Origin: an uncultured Clostridia bacterium
GTDB taxonomy: Bacteria > Bacillota > Clostridia > Oscillospirales > Ruminococcaceae
NCBI GenBank assembly: GCA_946535685.1
Contig: CAMNDR010000003.1
Location: 1 to 13,697 of the forward strand
Direction of reading: 5' to 3'
Length of the DNA stretch: 13,697 nt
The notes under the pieces were generated by a model. The model saw only the letters and a list, made by a program, of their open reading frames with translations, had not been told where the DNA came from and ran no database searches. Positions 6,239 through 13,070 of the stretch are shown in pieces (position 1 is the stretch's first letter; each line of letters starts with the position of its first letter). Position numbers and translations under genes: made by a program.

Positions 6239-6751
6239 ATGAACGCTGCACTGCTCGTCATTGATATGCAGAACGACTATCTGTATGAAAAACGCAAGGA
6301 GCAATTTTCCTATGATACCCCCGCATTGACCGCCGCTGTCAATGCACTCATCCATCAGTATGCCGAAGCCGGTTCGGATGTGATCTACATCCGCCACATC
6401 ATCCAGAATCTTCCGACCAACCGGCTGCTGTTCGGCTATTCACTTGCCGGCACGGAGGGTGCGGAGCTCTACAGCGGGCTGGACATCGTCTCGAAGTATA
6501 CGTTCGACAAGCTGTTCGGCGATGCGCTCACCAACCGGCATCTCCTGCAGCTTGTCCGTGAAAAAGGCTATGATGCGCTGCATCTCTGCGGCCTCGATGA
6601 ATGCGGCTGTGTGACTTCCACGGCGCTCGGCGCTGCAAAGCGGGGCATCACAGCGAAGATCCTCCGCAGCGGAACAGCCTCCGTCTTTCCGGAAGCAAAG
6701 ATCGCCAAGGCCCATGCACGGCTGGAAAAAGCCAGTATTGCATTTATATAA
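6239..6751 (+). CDS. Isochorismatase-family cysteine hydrolase
   Basis: Cytoplasmic alpha/beta hydrolase of the isochorismatase/nicotinamidase superfamily, which cleaves amides or vinyl ethers with an Asp-Lys-Cys triad. In this 170-residue protein the triad is Asp9 (ALLVIDMQNDY), Lys86 (IVSKYTFD) and Cys124 in GLDECGCVTSTA, which matches the usual CVxxTA. A second cysteine, Cys122, lies two residues before it. The ATG at 6239 has AAAGGAGG about seven bases upstream. An in-frame ATG at 6221 precedes that site and lacks its own, so it is rejected. The gene stands alone between a strong promoter and a strong terminator. The substrate cannot be read from sequence: nicotinamide is possible, but the metal-site histidines of true nicotinamidases are not evident. 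Confidence 0.88.
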   Translation: MNAALLVIDMQNDYLYEKRKEQFSYDTPALTAAVNALIHQYAEAGSDVIYIRHIIQNLPTNRLLFGYSLAGTEGAELYSGLDIVSKYTFDKLFGDALTNRHLLQLVREKGYDALHLCGLDECGCVTSTALGAAKRGITAKILRSGTASVFPEAKIAKAHARLEKASIAFI

Positions 6752-6757
6752 AAAGCG

Positions 6758-6796
6758 GCCGCACAGAGCGTTTTTTCAGCTCTGTGCGGCTTATTT
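6758..6796. terminator. Bidirectional intrinsic terminator
   Basis: A 12-bp perfect stem, GCCGCACAGAGC/GCTCTGTGCGGC (6758-6769 with 6779-6790), encloses a nine-base loop. TTATTTTT follows on the plus strand, and GCTTTTTATA follows on the minus strand. It ends both the hydrolase gene and the convergent metal ATPase gene. Confidence 0.9.
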
Positions 6797-9340
6797 TTAT
6801 GCCCTTTTCTTCCGGTAGTGTGCCTGCACCCGCAGCAGCACGAACAGCACGCACAGGATCGTCACGCCGGTATCTGCAAAGACGCTCAGCCACATATTGG
6901 CAAAGCCGCAGAAGCCCAGCACCATGATCGCCAGCTTCACCGCCAGCGCAAAGATCACACAGATCTTCGCCGTGGAATTGACCCTGTCTGCAATGTCCAG
7001 CGCGGTCATCACTGCTGCCGGATCCGAACCGAGGAGCACGACATCCGCCGCCTCCATCGCCGCATCCGCGCCGCTTCCCATGGCAATGCCGACATCCGCA
7101 CCGGACAGCACCGGCGCATCGTTGATGCCGTCACCGACAAAGAGCACGCTGCCATGCGAACGGCGCACCTGCTCCATCCGCTGCGGTTTTTCATCCGGGA
7201 GCAGCCCTGCATGAACCTCTGCAATGCCGAGCGAAGACGCTGCCGCCTGTGCATGGGCAGGCGTATCGCCGGTGAGCATCACCGTATGCATGCCGCGCCG
7301 GTTCATCGCCGCCACGGTATCCTTCGCCGCAGGGCGCAGTGCGTCCGAAAGCACCAGCGTGCCGCAGTAAACACCGTCCGCCGCCACATGCACGAGCGTT
7401 CCCACCGATGTGATCTCCGGCACGGCTGCGCCTTCCGCTGCCATGAGCTTTTCATTTCCCACTGCAATGCGTCTGCCGTCCACCGAAGCCGTCAGACCCA
7501 TGCCTGCGCATTCCTGTACATCCGCAGCCGCCGGATAGCTGATCTGCCGTTCCCTTGCCGCCTGGAGGATGCTCCCTGCCACCGGATGCACGGAAAATGC
7601 TTCACATGCAGCACAATCCCGCAGCACTGCCGCCGGATCATCCGCCAGGATCTCCGTGACCTCAAAGCGCCCCTCTGTCAGCGTGCCGGTCTTATCCATG
7701 ACCGCTGCCTTCACGCCGGACAATGCCTCGATCGTGATGCCGTCCTTGAACAGGATGCCCTTGGACGAGCCTGCACCGATGCCGGCGAAGAATGCCAGCG
7801 GCACACTCAGCACCAGCGCACACGGACAACTGATCATCAGGAAATTCAGCGCCGTATAGATCCATTTCTGCCACTCACCCGTAAACAGCGGCGGGATCAC
7901 AGCCGTCAGCACAGCGACCGCAACGACCAACGGTGTGTAGAACCGGGCAAACCGGGTAATGAACCGGTCGATCTTCGGCTTGCCGGCAGCGGCATTTTCC
8001 ACACTGTCGAGGATGCGCTGCACCATGGAATCCTGCAGTGCTGCTGTCACCTCAAGCTCCAGCACGCCGCTCTGGTTGATGCAGCCGCTCATCACCGCAT
8101 CGCCCTCCCGCACGGTCACAGGCACCGGCTCGCCGGTCATCGCCGAGGTATCCACGGTGCTCTCACCCTTGCGGACAACGCCGTCCACAGGGATCCGGTC
8201 ACCGACCCGCACCAGAATCCGGTCGCCGGGCTGCACGAGCTCTGCCGGAAGTGTTTCCTCCGTGCCTTCATGCAGAAGCTGTACTGTCTCCGGCCGCAGG
8301 TCGATCGCTTCCATCACAGATTTCCGGCTGCGTGCCACCGCAAGCTGCTCGCACAGCTCACCGATGCGGAAAAACAGCATCACGCCTGCCGCTTCCTCCC
8401 ACGCACCGATGCAGAGCGCACCGATCGTGGCAATCGCCATCAGAAAGTTTTCGTCGAAGATCTGGCCTTTTCCAATGCTCCTGACGGAGGTGAGCAGCAC
8501 CTCGCCGCCCAGCAGCAGATAGGCCGCCAGCAGCAGCACCTTGTCTAAAAGCGGCACACCCTGCAGCAGGAGATGCGCCGCCAGCCCCAGTGCAAACAGC
8601 ACACCGCCTGCGATCAGCGTCACCTTGCCGGGCTCCAGCTTTGCCGCTGCTGCTTTTTCATGATGATGTTCATGCTCGTGCGCATGTTCGTGCTCGTGAT
8701 GATGCTCATGCTCGTGCGCATGTTCATGCTCGTGATGATGCTCATGCTCGTGATGATGCTCATGCTCGTGTTCATGCTCACCGCAGTGGCAATGCTCATG
8801 CTCATGATGATGCTCGTGCTCGTGTTCATGCTCACCGCAGTGGCAGTGCTCATGTTCATGATGATGCTCGTGGTGATGATGATGCTCATGGGCATGGTGC
8901 TTGGGGGTGAAGATCACGCCGTCCTCCACGCTGTCAGAAGCCGCCTGGATGGCTTCGAGCAGGCCTTCCTCGGAATGCGCCAGCACATGCAGCGTCCCCG
9001 TCGCATAGGACAGGCTCACCGATTCCACGCAGTCCAGCCGTCCGATGGCCGCTTCGATCTTGGCGGCACAGTTCGGGCAGTCGATATTCTCAAACCGATA
9101 GACAAACCGCTTCGCCCTCGCCTTCTTGTGCTCGGAAAAGATCACGCCCTCCTCCACGGCATCGGATGCTGCCTGGATGCGCTCAAGCAGGCCTTCGATC
9201 TTCTCTGCCGTAATGTGGAGCTGCCCTGTGGCATAGGACAGGCTCGCTGCTTCCACGCCCTCAAGGCGCTGGATCTCCGCCTCGATCTTCGCCGCACAAT
9301 TCGGACAGTCAAGGTTTTCCACCGTATAAACAGCTTTCAT
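6797..9340 (-). CDS. zntA: P1B-type heavy-metal ATPase (Zn/Cd/Pb exporter) with two HMA domains and His-rich linker
   Basis: Pumps soft divalent metals out of the cytoplasm at the cost of ATP. The 847-residue order is: HMA domain 1 (1-68) and HMA domain 2 (76-144), both with DCPNCAAKIE; a His/Glu-rich linker (148-228); four membrane helices; the actuator with MTGEP (401-405); CPC at 505-507 in the transport helix; the phosphorylated Asp549 in DKTGT; His585-Pro586 of the nucleotide domain; GDGINDAP (736-743); and a last helix with Asp823 in FADTGVTI. CPC with an Asp in the last helix pair is the ZntA/CadA (P1B-2) pattern, not the Cu pattern. ATG at 9340 is chosen over GTG at 9349, which abuts the AAAGGG site. 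A consensus promoter and an ArsR-type palindrome lie upstream. Zn versus Cd/Pb cannot be separated by sequence. Confidence 0.95.
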   Translation of the reverse strand: MKAVYTVENLDCPNCAAKIEAEIQRLEGVEAASLSYATGQLHITAEKIEGLLERIQAASDAVEEGVIFSEHKKARAKRFVYRFENIDCPNCAAKIEAAIGRLDCVESVSLSYATGTLHVLAHSEEGLLEAIQAASDSVEDGVIFTPKHHAHEHHHHHEHHHEHEHCHCGEHEHEHEHHHEHEHCHCGEHEHEHEHHHEHEHHHEHEHAHEHEHHHEHEHAHEHEHHHEKAAAAKLEPGKVTLIAGGVLFALGLAAHLLLQGVPLLDKVLLLAAYLLLGGEVLLTSVRSIGKGQIFDENFLMAIATIGALCIGAWEEAAGVMLFFRIGELCEQLAVARSRKSVMEAIDLRPETVQLLHEGTEETLPAELVQPGDRILVRVGDRIPVDGVVRKGESTVDTSAMTGEPVPVTVREGDAVMSGCINQSGVLELEVTAALQDSMVQRILDSVENAAAGKPKIDRFITRFARFYTPLVVAVAVLTAVIPPLFTGEWQKWIYTALNFLMISCPCALVLSVPLAFFAGIGAGSSKGILFKDGITIEALSGVKAAVMDKTGTLTEGRFEVTEILADDPAAVLRDCAACEAFSVHPVAGSILQAARERQISYPAAADVQECAGMGLTASVDGRRIAVGNEKLMAAEGAAVPEITSVGTLVHVAADGVYCGTLVLSDALRPAAKDTVAAMNRRGMHTVMLTGDTPAHAQAAASSLGIAEVHAGLLPDEKPQRMEQVRRSHGSVLFVGDGINDAPVLSGADVGIAMGSGADAAMEAADVVLLGSDPAAVMTALDIADRVNSTAKICVIFALAVKLAIMVLGFCGFANMWLSVFADTGVTILCVLFVLLRVQAHYRKKRA
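8657..8899 (-). repeat. Tandem repeat coding the His/Glu-rich linker of the metal ATPase
   Basis: About 243 bp of short tandem repeats (variants of GAGCATGAGCAT on the coding strand) encode 81 residues, about 47 of them His, the rest almost all Glu. Two modules with HCHCGEHEHEHEHHHEHE lie in tandem, followed by HAHEHEHHHEHE units. It is in frame and inside the gene, so it is coding low-complexity sequence likely to chelate metal. It is also liable to slip-strand length change. Confidence 0.95.
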
Positions 9341-9364
9341 GGAAAGCACACCCTTTCATTTGAA

Positions 9365-9386
9365 CATTTGAATAACCGTTCAAGTG
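9365..9386. promoter_or_regulatory. ArsR/SmtB-type operator upstream of the metal ATPase
   Basis: Inverted repeat CATTTGAA-N6-TTCAAGTG, 7 of 8 positions symmetrical, directly downstream of the -10 element and so over the expected transcription start. The TTGAA/TTCAA core resembles operators of CadC/CzrA/SmtB repressors, which release DNA on binding Zn or Cd. No such regulator gene is in the window. Confidence 0.65.
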
Positions 9387-9387
9387 T

Positions 9388-9416
9388 ATTATAGCACATC
9401 TGCCCGGAAATGTCAA
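9388..9416 (-). promoter_or_regulatory. Predicted promoter of the metal ATPase gene
   Basis: Minus strand: TTGACA (9416-9411), 17 bp, TATAAT (9393-9388), a perfect vegetative promoter. A promoter this strong suits a gene held off by a repressor at the adjacent palindrome. Confidence 0.88.
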
Positions 9417-9420
9417 TAGT

Positions 9421-9457
9421 AAAATCAAAAAAATCCCGAAATCTTGCGATTCCGGGA
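9421..9457 (-). terminator. Intrinsic terminator of the exchanger operon
   Basis: Minus strand: ten-pair stem TCCCGGAATC/GATTTCGGGA with one G-U pair, GCAA tetraloop (9457-9448 with 9443-9434), then seven T (9433-9427). It ends four bases before the -35 of the metal ATPase promoter, so it insulates that gene from the pdxK/exchanger transcript. Confidence 0.9.
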
Positions 9458-9480
9458 ATGATTCTCATTTTCATCCGTCC

Positions 9481-10449
9481 TCACCGGACACAGATATACA
9501 CCAGATAGCCGGTATACAGCACCAGCATCACAGCGGCCGCCCAGCGTGCGATCTGTTTTTTCGGCCAGGAGAATGCCCATACCACAGCACAGAACCCGAT
9601 ATAGACCGCTGTATCGACAATATTCTCCATCGTAAAAGTGACCGGCGTGATCGCAGCGGAAACGCCGAGCACCATCAGGATGTTGAAAATATTCGAGCCG
9701 ACGACGTTTCCCATCGCCATGTCCGCCTGTCCTTTTTTCGCTGCGACCGCAGAGGTCACCAGCTCCGGGAGCGAGGTGCCAAGCGCCACGATCGTCAGAC
9801 CGACGAGATTCTGGGACATGCCGAACTTCACAGCGATGAACGAGGCCGCATCCACGACCCGGTCGCCGCCGAAGATGATCGCCGCAGAACCGAGCAGAAT
9901 GAAAAGCACACTTTTCCACACCGGGAGCGACTTGCAGCGGAATTCGTCGATCACAGGATGTTTCTTCCGCTCCGCCATCGCCGAAGCGACCATCCAAATG
10001 CAGAATACCGCAAACAGCACCAGCAGTGCAATGCCCTCCGGCCGGCCGACCGTCATGCCCGTCAGCCCCATCACCAGCAGCAGCGCCCCTGCCGCCGCCG
10101 AGATCGGGAACTCCCGCAGACGCATCCCCTTCTGCACCGTCCGCGGGCACATCACGCCGCAGACACCGCAGACCACCATCAGATTGATGATGTTCGATCC
10201 GACCGCATTGGCAACAGCCAGCTCATTATTTCCCGCCAGCGCTGCCGTCACGCTGACGGAGCACTCCGGGAGCGATGTGCCCATCGCCACGATCGTCAGA
10301 CCGATGATGAACATCGGCACCCGCAGCCGCTTGGCGATTGCCGCACTGCCCTCCACAAACAGGTCTGCGCCCTTCACCAGCAGAAACAGCCCGGCTACGA
10401 GCCAGACCGCTGCCTGCCAGAGCGCATTCACAGATAACAAAGAGGCCAT
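9481..10449 (-). CDS. Calcium/sodium antiporter (CaCA family, YrbG-like)
   Basis: Membrane exchanger that expels Ca2+ in return for Na+ or H+. The 322-residue protein has the two inverted alpha-repeats that form the ion site: FIIGLTIVAMGTSLPE with NAVGSNIINL (about 47-90), and LVGLTIVALGTSLPE with GNVVGSNIFN (about 215-256). Each half is about five membrane helices, and a short hydrophilic loop (AERKKHPVIDEF, about 159-170) joins them. Length and motifs are those of the bacterial K+-independent YrbG group. The ATG at 10449 comes two bases after the stop of the kinase gene, and its weak GGAG lies within that gene, so it is probably translated by coupling. A strong terminator follows. Confidence 0.94.
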   Translation of the reverse strand: MASLLSVNALWQAAVWLVAGLFLLVKGADLFVEGSAAIAKRLRVPMFIIGLTIVAMGTSLPECSVSVTAALAGNNELAVANAVGSNIINLMVVCGVCGVMCPRTVQKGMRLREFPISAAAGALLLVMGLTGMTVGRPEGIALLVLFAVFCIWMVASAMAERKKHPVIDEFRCKSLPVWKSVLFILLGSAAIIFGGDRVVDAASFIAVKFGMSQNLVGLTIVALGTSLPELVTSAVAAKKGQADMAMGNVVGSNIFNILMVLGVSAAITPVTFTMENIVDTAVYIGFCAVVWAFSWPKKQIARWAAAVMLVLYTGYLVYICVR

Positions 10450-10451
10450 GC

Positions 10452-11291
10452 TCAGACTTTCTCCAATTCCCGCATCAGCGCCGGGAGCTGCGTCTCGAAC
10501 CGCACACCGTACCAGTGATCCGGATAGCCGACTGTCGCTTCAATGCTGTGGACGGTGAAATCTGCAGCGAGCTTTGCCGCTTCAAATGCCGGAACGTCCT
10601 GCAGCGCTGCGCCGATATAGACAGACGCAAAGACATCGCCCGTGCCGTGGCAGGTGCGGTCGATGCGGTGGTGGCTGTAATATTGCGTCCTGCCGTTCTC
10701 AGCAACGATCACGCCGGTCATCTCCGGCGTATAGGAAATGCCCGTGAGGATGACCGTGCCGGCGCCTGCCTCCTGCATTTTGCCGAGAATCTCTGCGATA
10801 TAGGCCTCGTCATAGGTCTCCTTGTAGGGTGTATCCGTCAGCAGACAGGCCTCCGTCAGGTTCGGGAGTACAACGTCAGCGCCGAAGCACAGCGGCTTCA
10901 TCGCTTCAGCATATGCCATATCAAATGCCCCGTAGAGCCTGCCGTTGTCCGCCATCGCCGGATCTACGAAGGTCTTTGCACCCTCACGGCGGAGCGTGCG
11001 GAAAATATCCTGTACATAGCCAATTTCCGGGATACTGCCGAGATAGCCGGTGTAAATGCCGTCGAACAGGATGCCCTCCTTCTGCCAATGGGCAGCAATG
11101 GCAGGGATATCATCGGTCAGATCCCGCACGGTAAAGCCGCTGAACCCGCCTGTATGCGTTGAAAGCACAGCAGACGGCAGAATGCAGGTCTCCGCCCCGC
11201 ATGCAGACAAGATCGGCAGCGCTACTGTCAGTGAGCACTGCCCGACACAGGAAATATCCTGAATGGTCAGGATCCTGGGATAATGTTTCAT
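10452..11291 (-). CDS. Pyridoxal/pyridoxamine/pyridoxine kinase (PdxK/PdxY-like)
   Basis: Phosphorylates vitamin B6 vitamers in the salvage route to pyridoxal 5'-phosphate. This 279-residue ribokinase-fold protein starts with RILTIQDISCVGQCSLTVAL, typical of clostridial pyridoxamine kinases. It has DGIYTGYLG, the segment VLPNLTEACLL (about 140-151), and the anion hole/catalytic base CHGTGDVFAS with Asp219. GGAGG lies eight bases before the ATG at 11291. It has its own consensus promoter, and the exchanger gene is in the same transcript for no obvious metabolic reason. A role as hydroxymethylpyrimidine kinase (ThiD) is possible in this fold but the sequence pattern fits the B6 kinases better. 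Confidence 0.9.
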   Translation of the reverse strand: MKHYPRILTIQDISCVGQCSLTVALPILSACGAETCILPSAVLSTHTGGFSGFTVRDLTDDIPAIAAHWQKEGILFDGIYTGYLGSIPEIGYVQDIFRTLRREGAKTFVDPAMADNGRLYGAFDMAYAEAMKPLCFGADVVLPNLTEACLLTDTPYKETYDEAYIAEILGKMQEAGAGTVILTGISYTPEMTGVIVAENGRTQYYSHHRIDRTCHGTGDVFASVYIGAALQDVPAFEAAKLAADFTVHSIEATVGYPDHWYGVRFETQLPALMRELEKV

Positions 11292-11345
11292 ATGGATTAC
11301 CTCCGGTCAGAATAGGATGATGCATCCGCATCATATCCATTCTGT

Positions 11346-11374
11346 ATTATAGCACATCCGCTATGGGATGTCAA
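11346..11374 (-). promoter_or_regulatory. Predicted promoter of the pdxK-exchanger operon
   Basis: Minus strand: TTGACA (11374-11369), 17 bp, TATAAT (11351-11346), perfect consensus. The leader of about 45 nt contains a hairpin, ATGATGC/GCATCAT with a four-base loop (11317-11334), about 15 bases before the ribosome binding site. Confidence 0.87.
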
Positions 11375-11445
11375 GAGAGCATCGGGCAGGGCACTCTGCT
11401 TCCAGTCATAATTATGAAATTTTTGTGAAAAAAGCATTGGTATCC

Positions 11446-11473
11446 TTGACAAATCCCGAAAGCATGGTATAAT
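11446..11473 (+). promoter_or_regulatory. Predicted promoter of the metal ABC transporter operon
   Basis: TTGACA (11446-11451), 16 bp, TATAAT (11468-11473). Start expected near 11480, inside the Fur-family-like palindrome that follows. It is divergent from the pdxK promoter with about 70 bp between the two -35 boxes. Confidence 0.85.
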
Positions 11474-11479
11474 TAAATT

Positions 11480-11494
11480 TGAAAACGATTTTCA
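11480..11494. promoter_or_regulatory. Fur-family (Zur/Fur-like) operator candidate
   Basis: TGAAAACGATTTTCA is a 7-1-7 palindrome: TGAAAA and TTTTCA arms are perfect around CGA. It covers the expected transcription start. A further TTTTCA follows at 11495-11500. The layout fits a zinc- or iron-loaded repressor that shuts the importer off when metal is plentiful. The regulator is not in the window. Confidence 0.6.
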
Positions 11495-11518
11495 TTTTCA
11501 TGAATCACGAGGATCATT

Positions 11519-12229
11519 ATGGTACAAATCACTTGTAAAGACGCCGTCCTGGGCTATGAGGACGGCATTGTAGCCGAAGGGCTCAATTTTATCGTTGAAG
11601 AGGGCGATTACCTCTGCATTCTCGGCGAAAACGGCTCCGGCAAGAGCACGCTCGTCAAGGCGCTGCTCGGCCTGAAATCGCAGAAAAGCGGTGAGATCAC
11701 GCTGCATACCAAGGGCATCGGCTATCTGCCGCAGCAGACCGTCGTCCAGCGGGATTTCCCGGCATCCGTCCAGGAGATCGTGCGCTCCGGCTGTCTTGCC
11801 GGCATGGGATTCCGGCCGTTTTACACAAAGGAGGAAAAGCAGCGTGCCAAAACCACCATGCAGGAGCTCGGCATCGCAGAGCTTGCCAGACGCTGCTACC
11901 GGGATCTTTCCGGCGGACAGCAGCAGAGAGTCCTGCTCGCAAGAGCGCTCTGTGCGACCAAGCACCTGCTGCTTCTCGACGAGCCGGTCACCGGCCTGGA
12001 TCCGAAGGCGCAGCTTGATCTCTATGACCTGATCGCGCGGCTCAACCAGAACGGCGTGACCATCATCATGGTCTCTCACGATGTCAACGCCGCTGTGCGC
12101 TATGCTTCGCACATTCTCCACATCGGCAGCCGGCGCCAGCTCTTCTTCGGCACGGTGGAGGAATACCGGAACAGCCATGTCGGGCAGTCGTTCCTTGCAG
12201 CAGGAGGGTTGGAAGATGAACAGTCTTGA
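11519..12229 (+). CDS. znuC: Zinc/manganese-type ABC transporter ATP-binding protein
   Basis: Powers uptake of a divalent metal, probably Zn2+, through the permease encoded next. The 236-residue ATPase has Walker A GENGSGKST (36-44), the Q-loop LPQQ (70-73), the signature LSGGQQQR (130-137), Walker B LLLLDEP (150-156) and the switch His187 in SHD. The segment QRDFPASVQEIVRSG after the Q-loop is typical of the ZnuC/MntB/TroB group. ATG at 11519 has GAGGA about six bases upstream. It is the first gene of the operon and overlaps the permease gene by 14 nt. The Fur-family-like palindrome upstream favours Zn (or Fe) over Mn, but metal choice is not proven by the protein sequence. Confidence 0.92.
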   Translation: MVQITCKDAVLGYEDGIVAEGLNFIVEEGDYLCILGENGSGKSTLVKALLGLKSQKSGEITLHTKGIGYLPQQTVVQRDFPASVQEIVRSGCLAGMGFRPFYTKEEKQRAKTTMQELGIAELARRCYRDLSGGQQQRVLLARALCATKHLLLLDEPVTGLDPKAQLDLYDLIARLNQNGVTIIMVSHDVNAAVRYASHILHIGSRRQLFFGTVEEYRNSHVGQSFLAAGGLEDEQS

Positions 12230-13070
12230 AACACTGGTGGATTATTTTGTCAATTACTCCTTTGTGCGCTATGCATTCATTGTCGGACTGCTGATCGCGC
12301 TCTGCTCCTCGCTGCTCGGCGTGACGCTGGTGCTCAAGCGCTTCTCCTTCATCGGTGACGGGCTTTCGCATGTAGCATTCGGTGCGATGGCAGTGGCAGC
12401 CGTCACAGGTCTCACCAACCGGATGGCGATCGTTCTGCCGGTCACGCTCTTAGCGGCGATCCTGCTGCTGCGCACGGGGCAGAACACCAAGATCAAGGGC
12501 GATGCCGCCGTGGCAATGATCTCGGTCGGAGCGCTCGCCATCGGCTATATGCTGATGAACGTGTTTCCTTCATCGTCCAACATTTCGGGCGATGTCTGCA
12601 GCACGCTGTTCGGCTCGACCTCGATCCTGACACTGCGTCCGGCGGATGTGACACTGTGCGTCATTATGGCAGTCGTGGTGCTGGGCATCTTCCTGCTGTT
12701 CTACAACAAGATCTTCGCCGTGACCTTTGACGAGAATTTCGCACAGGCAAGCGGCATCCAGGCCAATCTCTACAATTTCATCATCGCCGTCGTGACCGCA
12801 ATGATCATCGTGCTGGCGATGAATCTGGTCGGCTCGCTGCTGATCTCGGCGCTGATCATTTTCCCGGCGCTCTCGGCGATGCGTGTGTTCAAGAGCTTCC
12901 GGAGCGTCATCATCTGTTCAGCGGTGATCTCGGTGGTCTGTGCCGCCACAGGCATCATTCTCTCGATCCTGTTCTCCACGCCGGTCGGCTCCACGATCGT
13001 GACGGCGGACATCGTCGTATTTCTGGGCTTCTGGGCAGTGTCGCTGATGATGGGAGGAAAAAGAGCATGA
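12216..13070 (+). CDS. znuB: Metal ABC transporter permease (ABC-3 family)
   Basis: Forms the membrane channel of the divalent-metal importer. The 284-residue protein is strongly hydrophobic with about eight or nine helices. It shows ABC-3 family landmarks: LVLKRFSFIGDGLSHVAFGA near residues 38-57, FDENFAQASGIQ in the cytoplasmic loop that meets the ATPase, and SLLISALIIFPALSAMRVFKS. The frame is open further upstream, but the ATG at 12216 has AGGAGG eight bases before it and begins a normal N-terminus (MNSLETLVDYFVNYSF). It overlaps the ATPase gene by 14 nt and the lipoprotein gene by 4 nt, so the three are one translational unit. Confidence 0.93.
   Translation: MNSLETLVDYFVNYSFVRYAFIVGLLIALCSSLLGVTLVLKRFSFIGDGLSHVAFGAMAVAAVTGLTNRMAIVLPVTLLAAILLLRTGQNTKIKGDAAVAMISVGALAIGYMLMNVFPSSSNISGDVCSTLFGSTSILTLRPADVTLCVIMAVVVLGIFLLFYNKIFAVTFDENFAQASGIQANLYNFIIAVVTAMIIVLAMNLVGSLLISALIIFPALSAMRVFKSFRSVIICSAVISVVCAATGIILSILFSTPVGSTIVTADIVVFLGFWAVSLMMGGKRA

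Noticed and set aside
6818..8548. Long open frame (576 codons) on the plus strand opposite the metal ATPase
   Set aside because: It mirrors the codon pattern of the ATPase gene, gives a His/Arg/Cys-rich product with no family features, and lacks a ribosome binding site. The ATPase motifs on the other strand are decisive.
8657..8899. CRISPR-like tandem repeat
   Set aside because: Repeats are short, degenerate, directly adjoining without unique spacers, and stay in frame coding His/Glu inside the ATPase.
9341..9349. GTG start for the metal ATPase
   Set aside because: It directly abuts the AAAGGG ribosome binding site; ATG at 9340 has the right spacing and begins the first metal-binding domain naturally.
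9457..9477. Possible Fur box TGATTCTCATTTTCA near the end of the exchanger gene
   Set aside because: Only about four of seven positions are symmetrical, and it lies at the 3' end of the operon beside its terminator with no promoter to regulate.
11519..12178. Antisense open frame opposite the ABC ATPase gene
   Set aside because: Shadow frame; the plus strand carries all ABC ATPase motifs in order.
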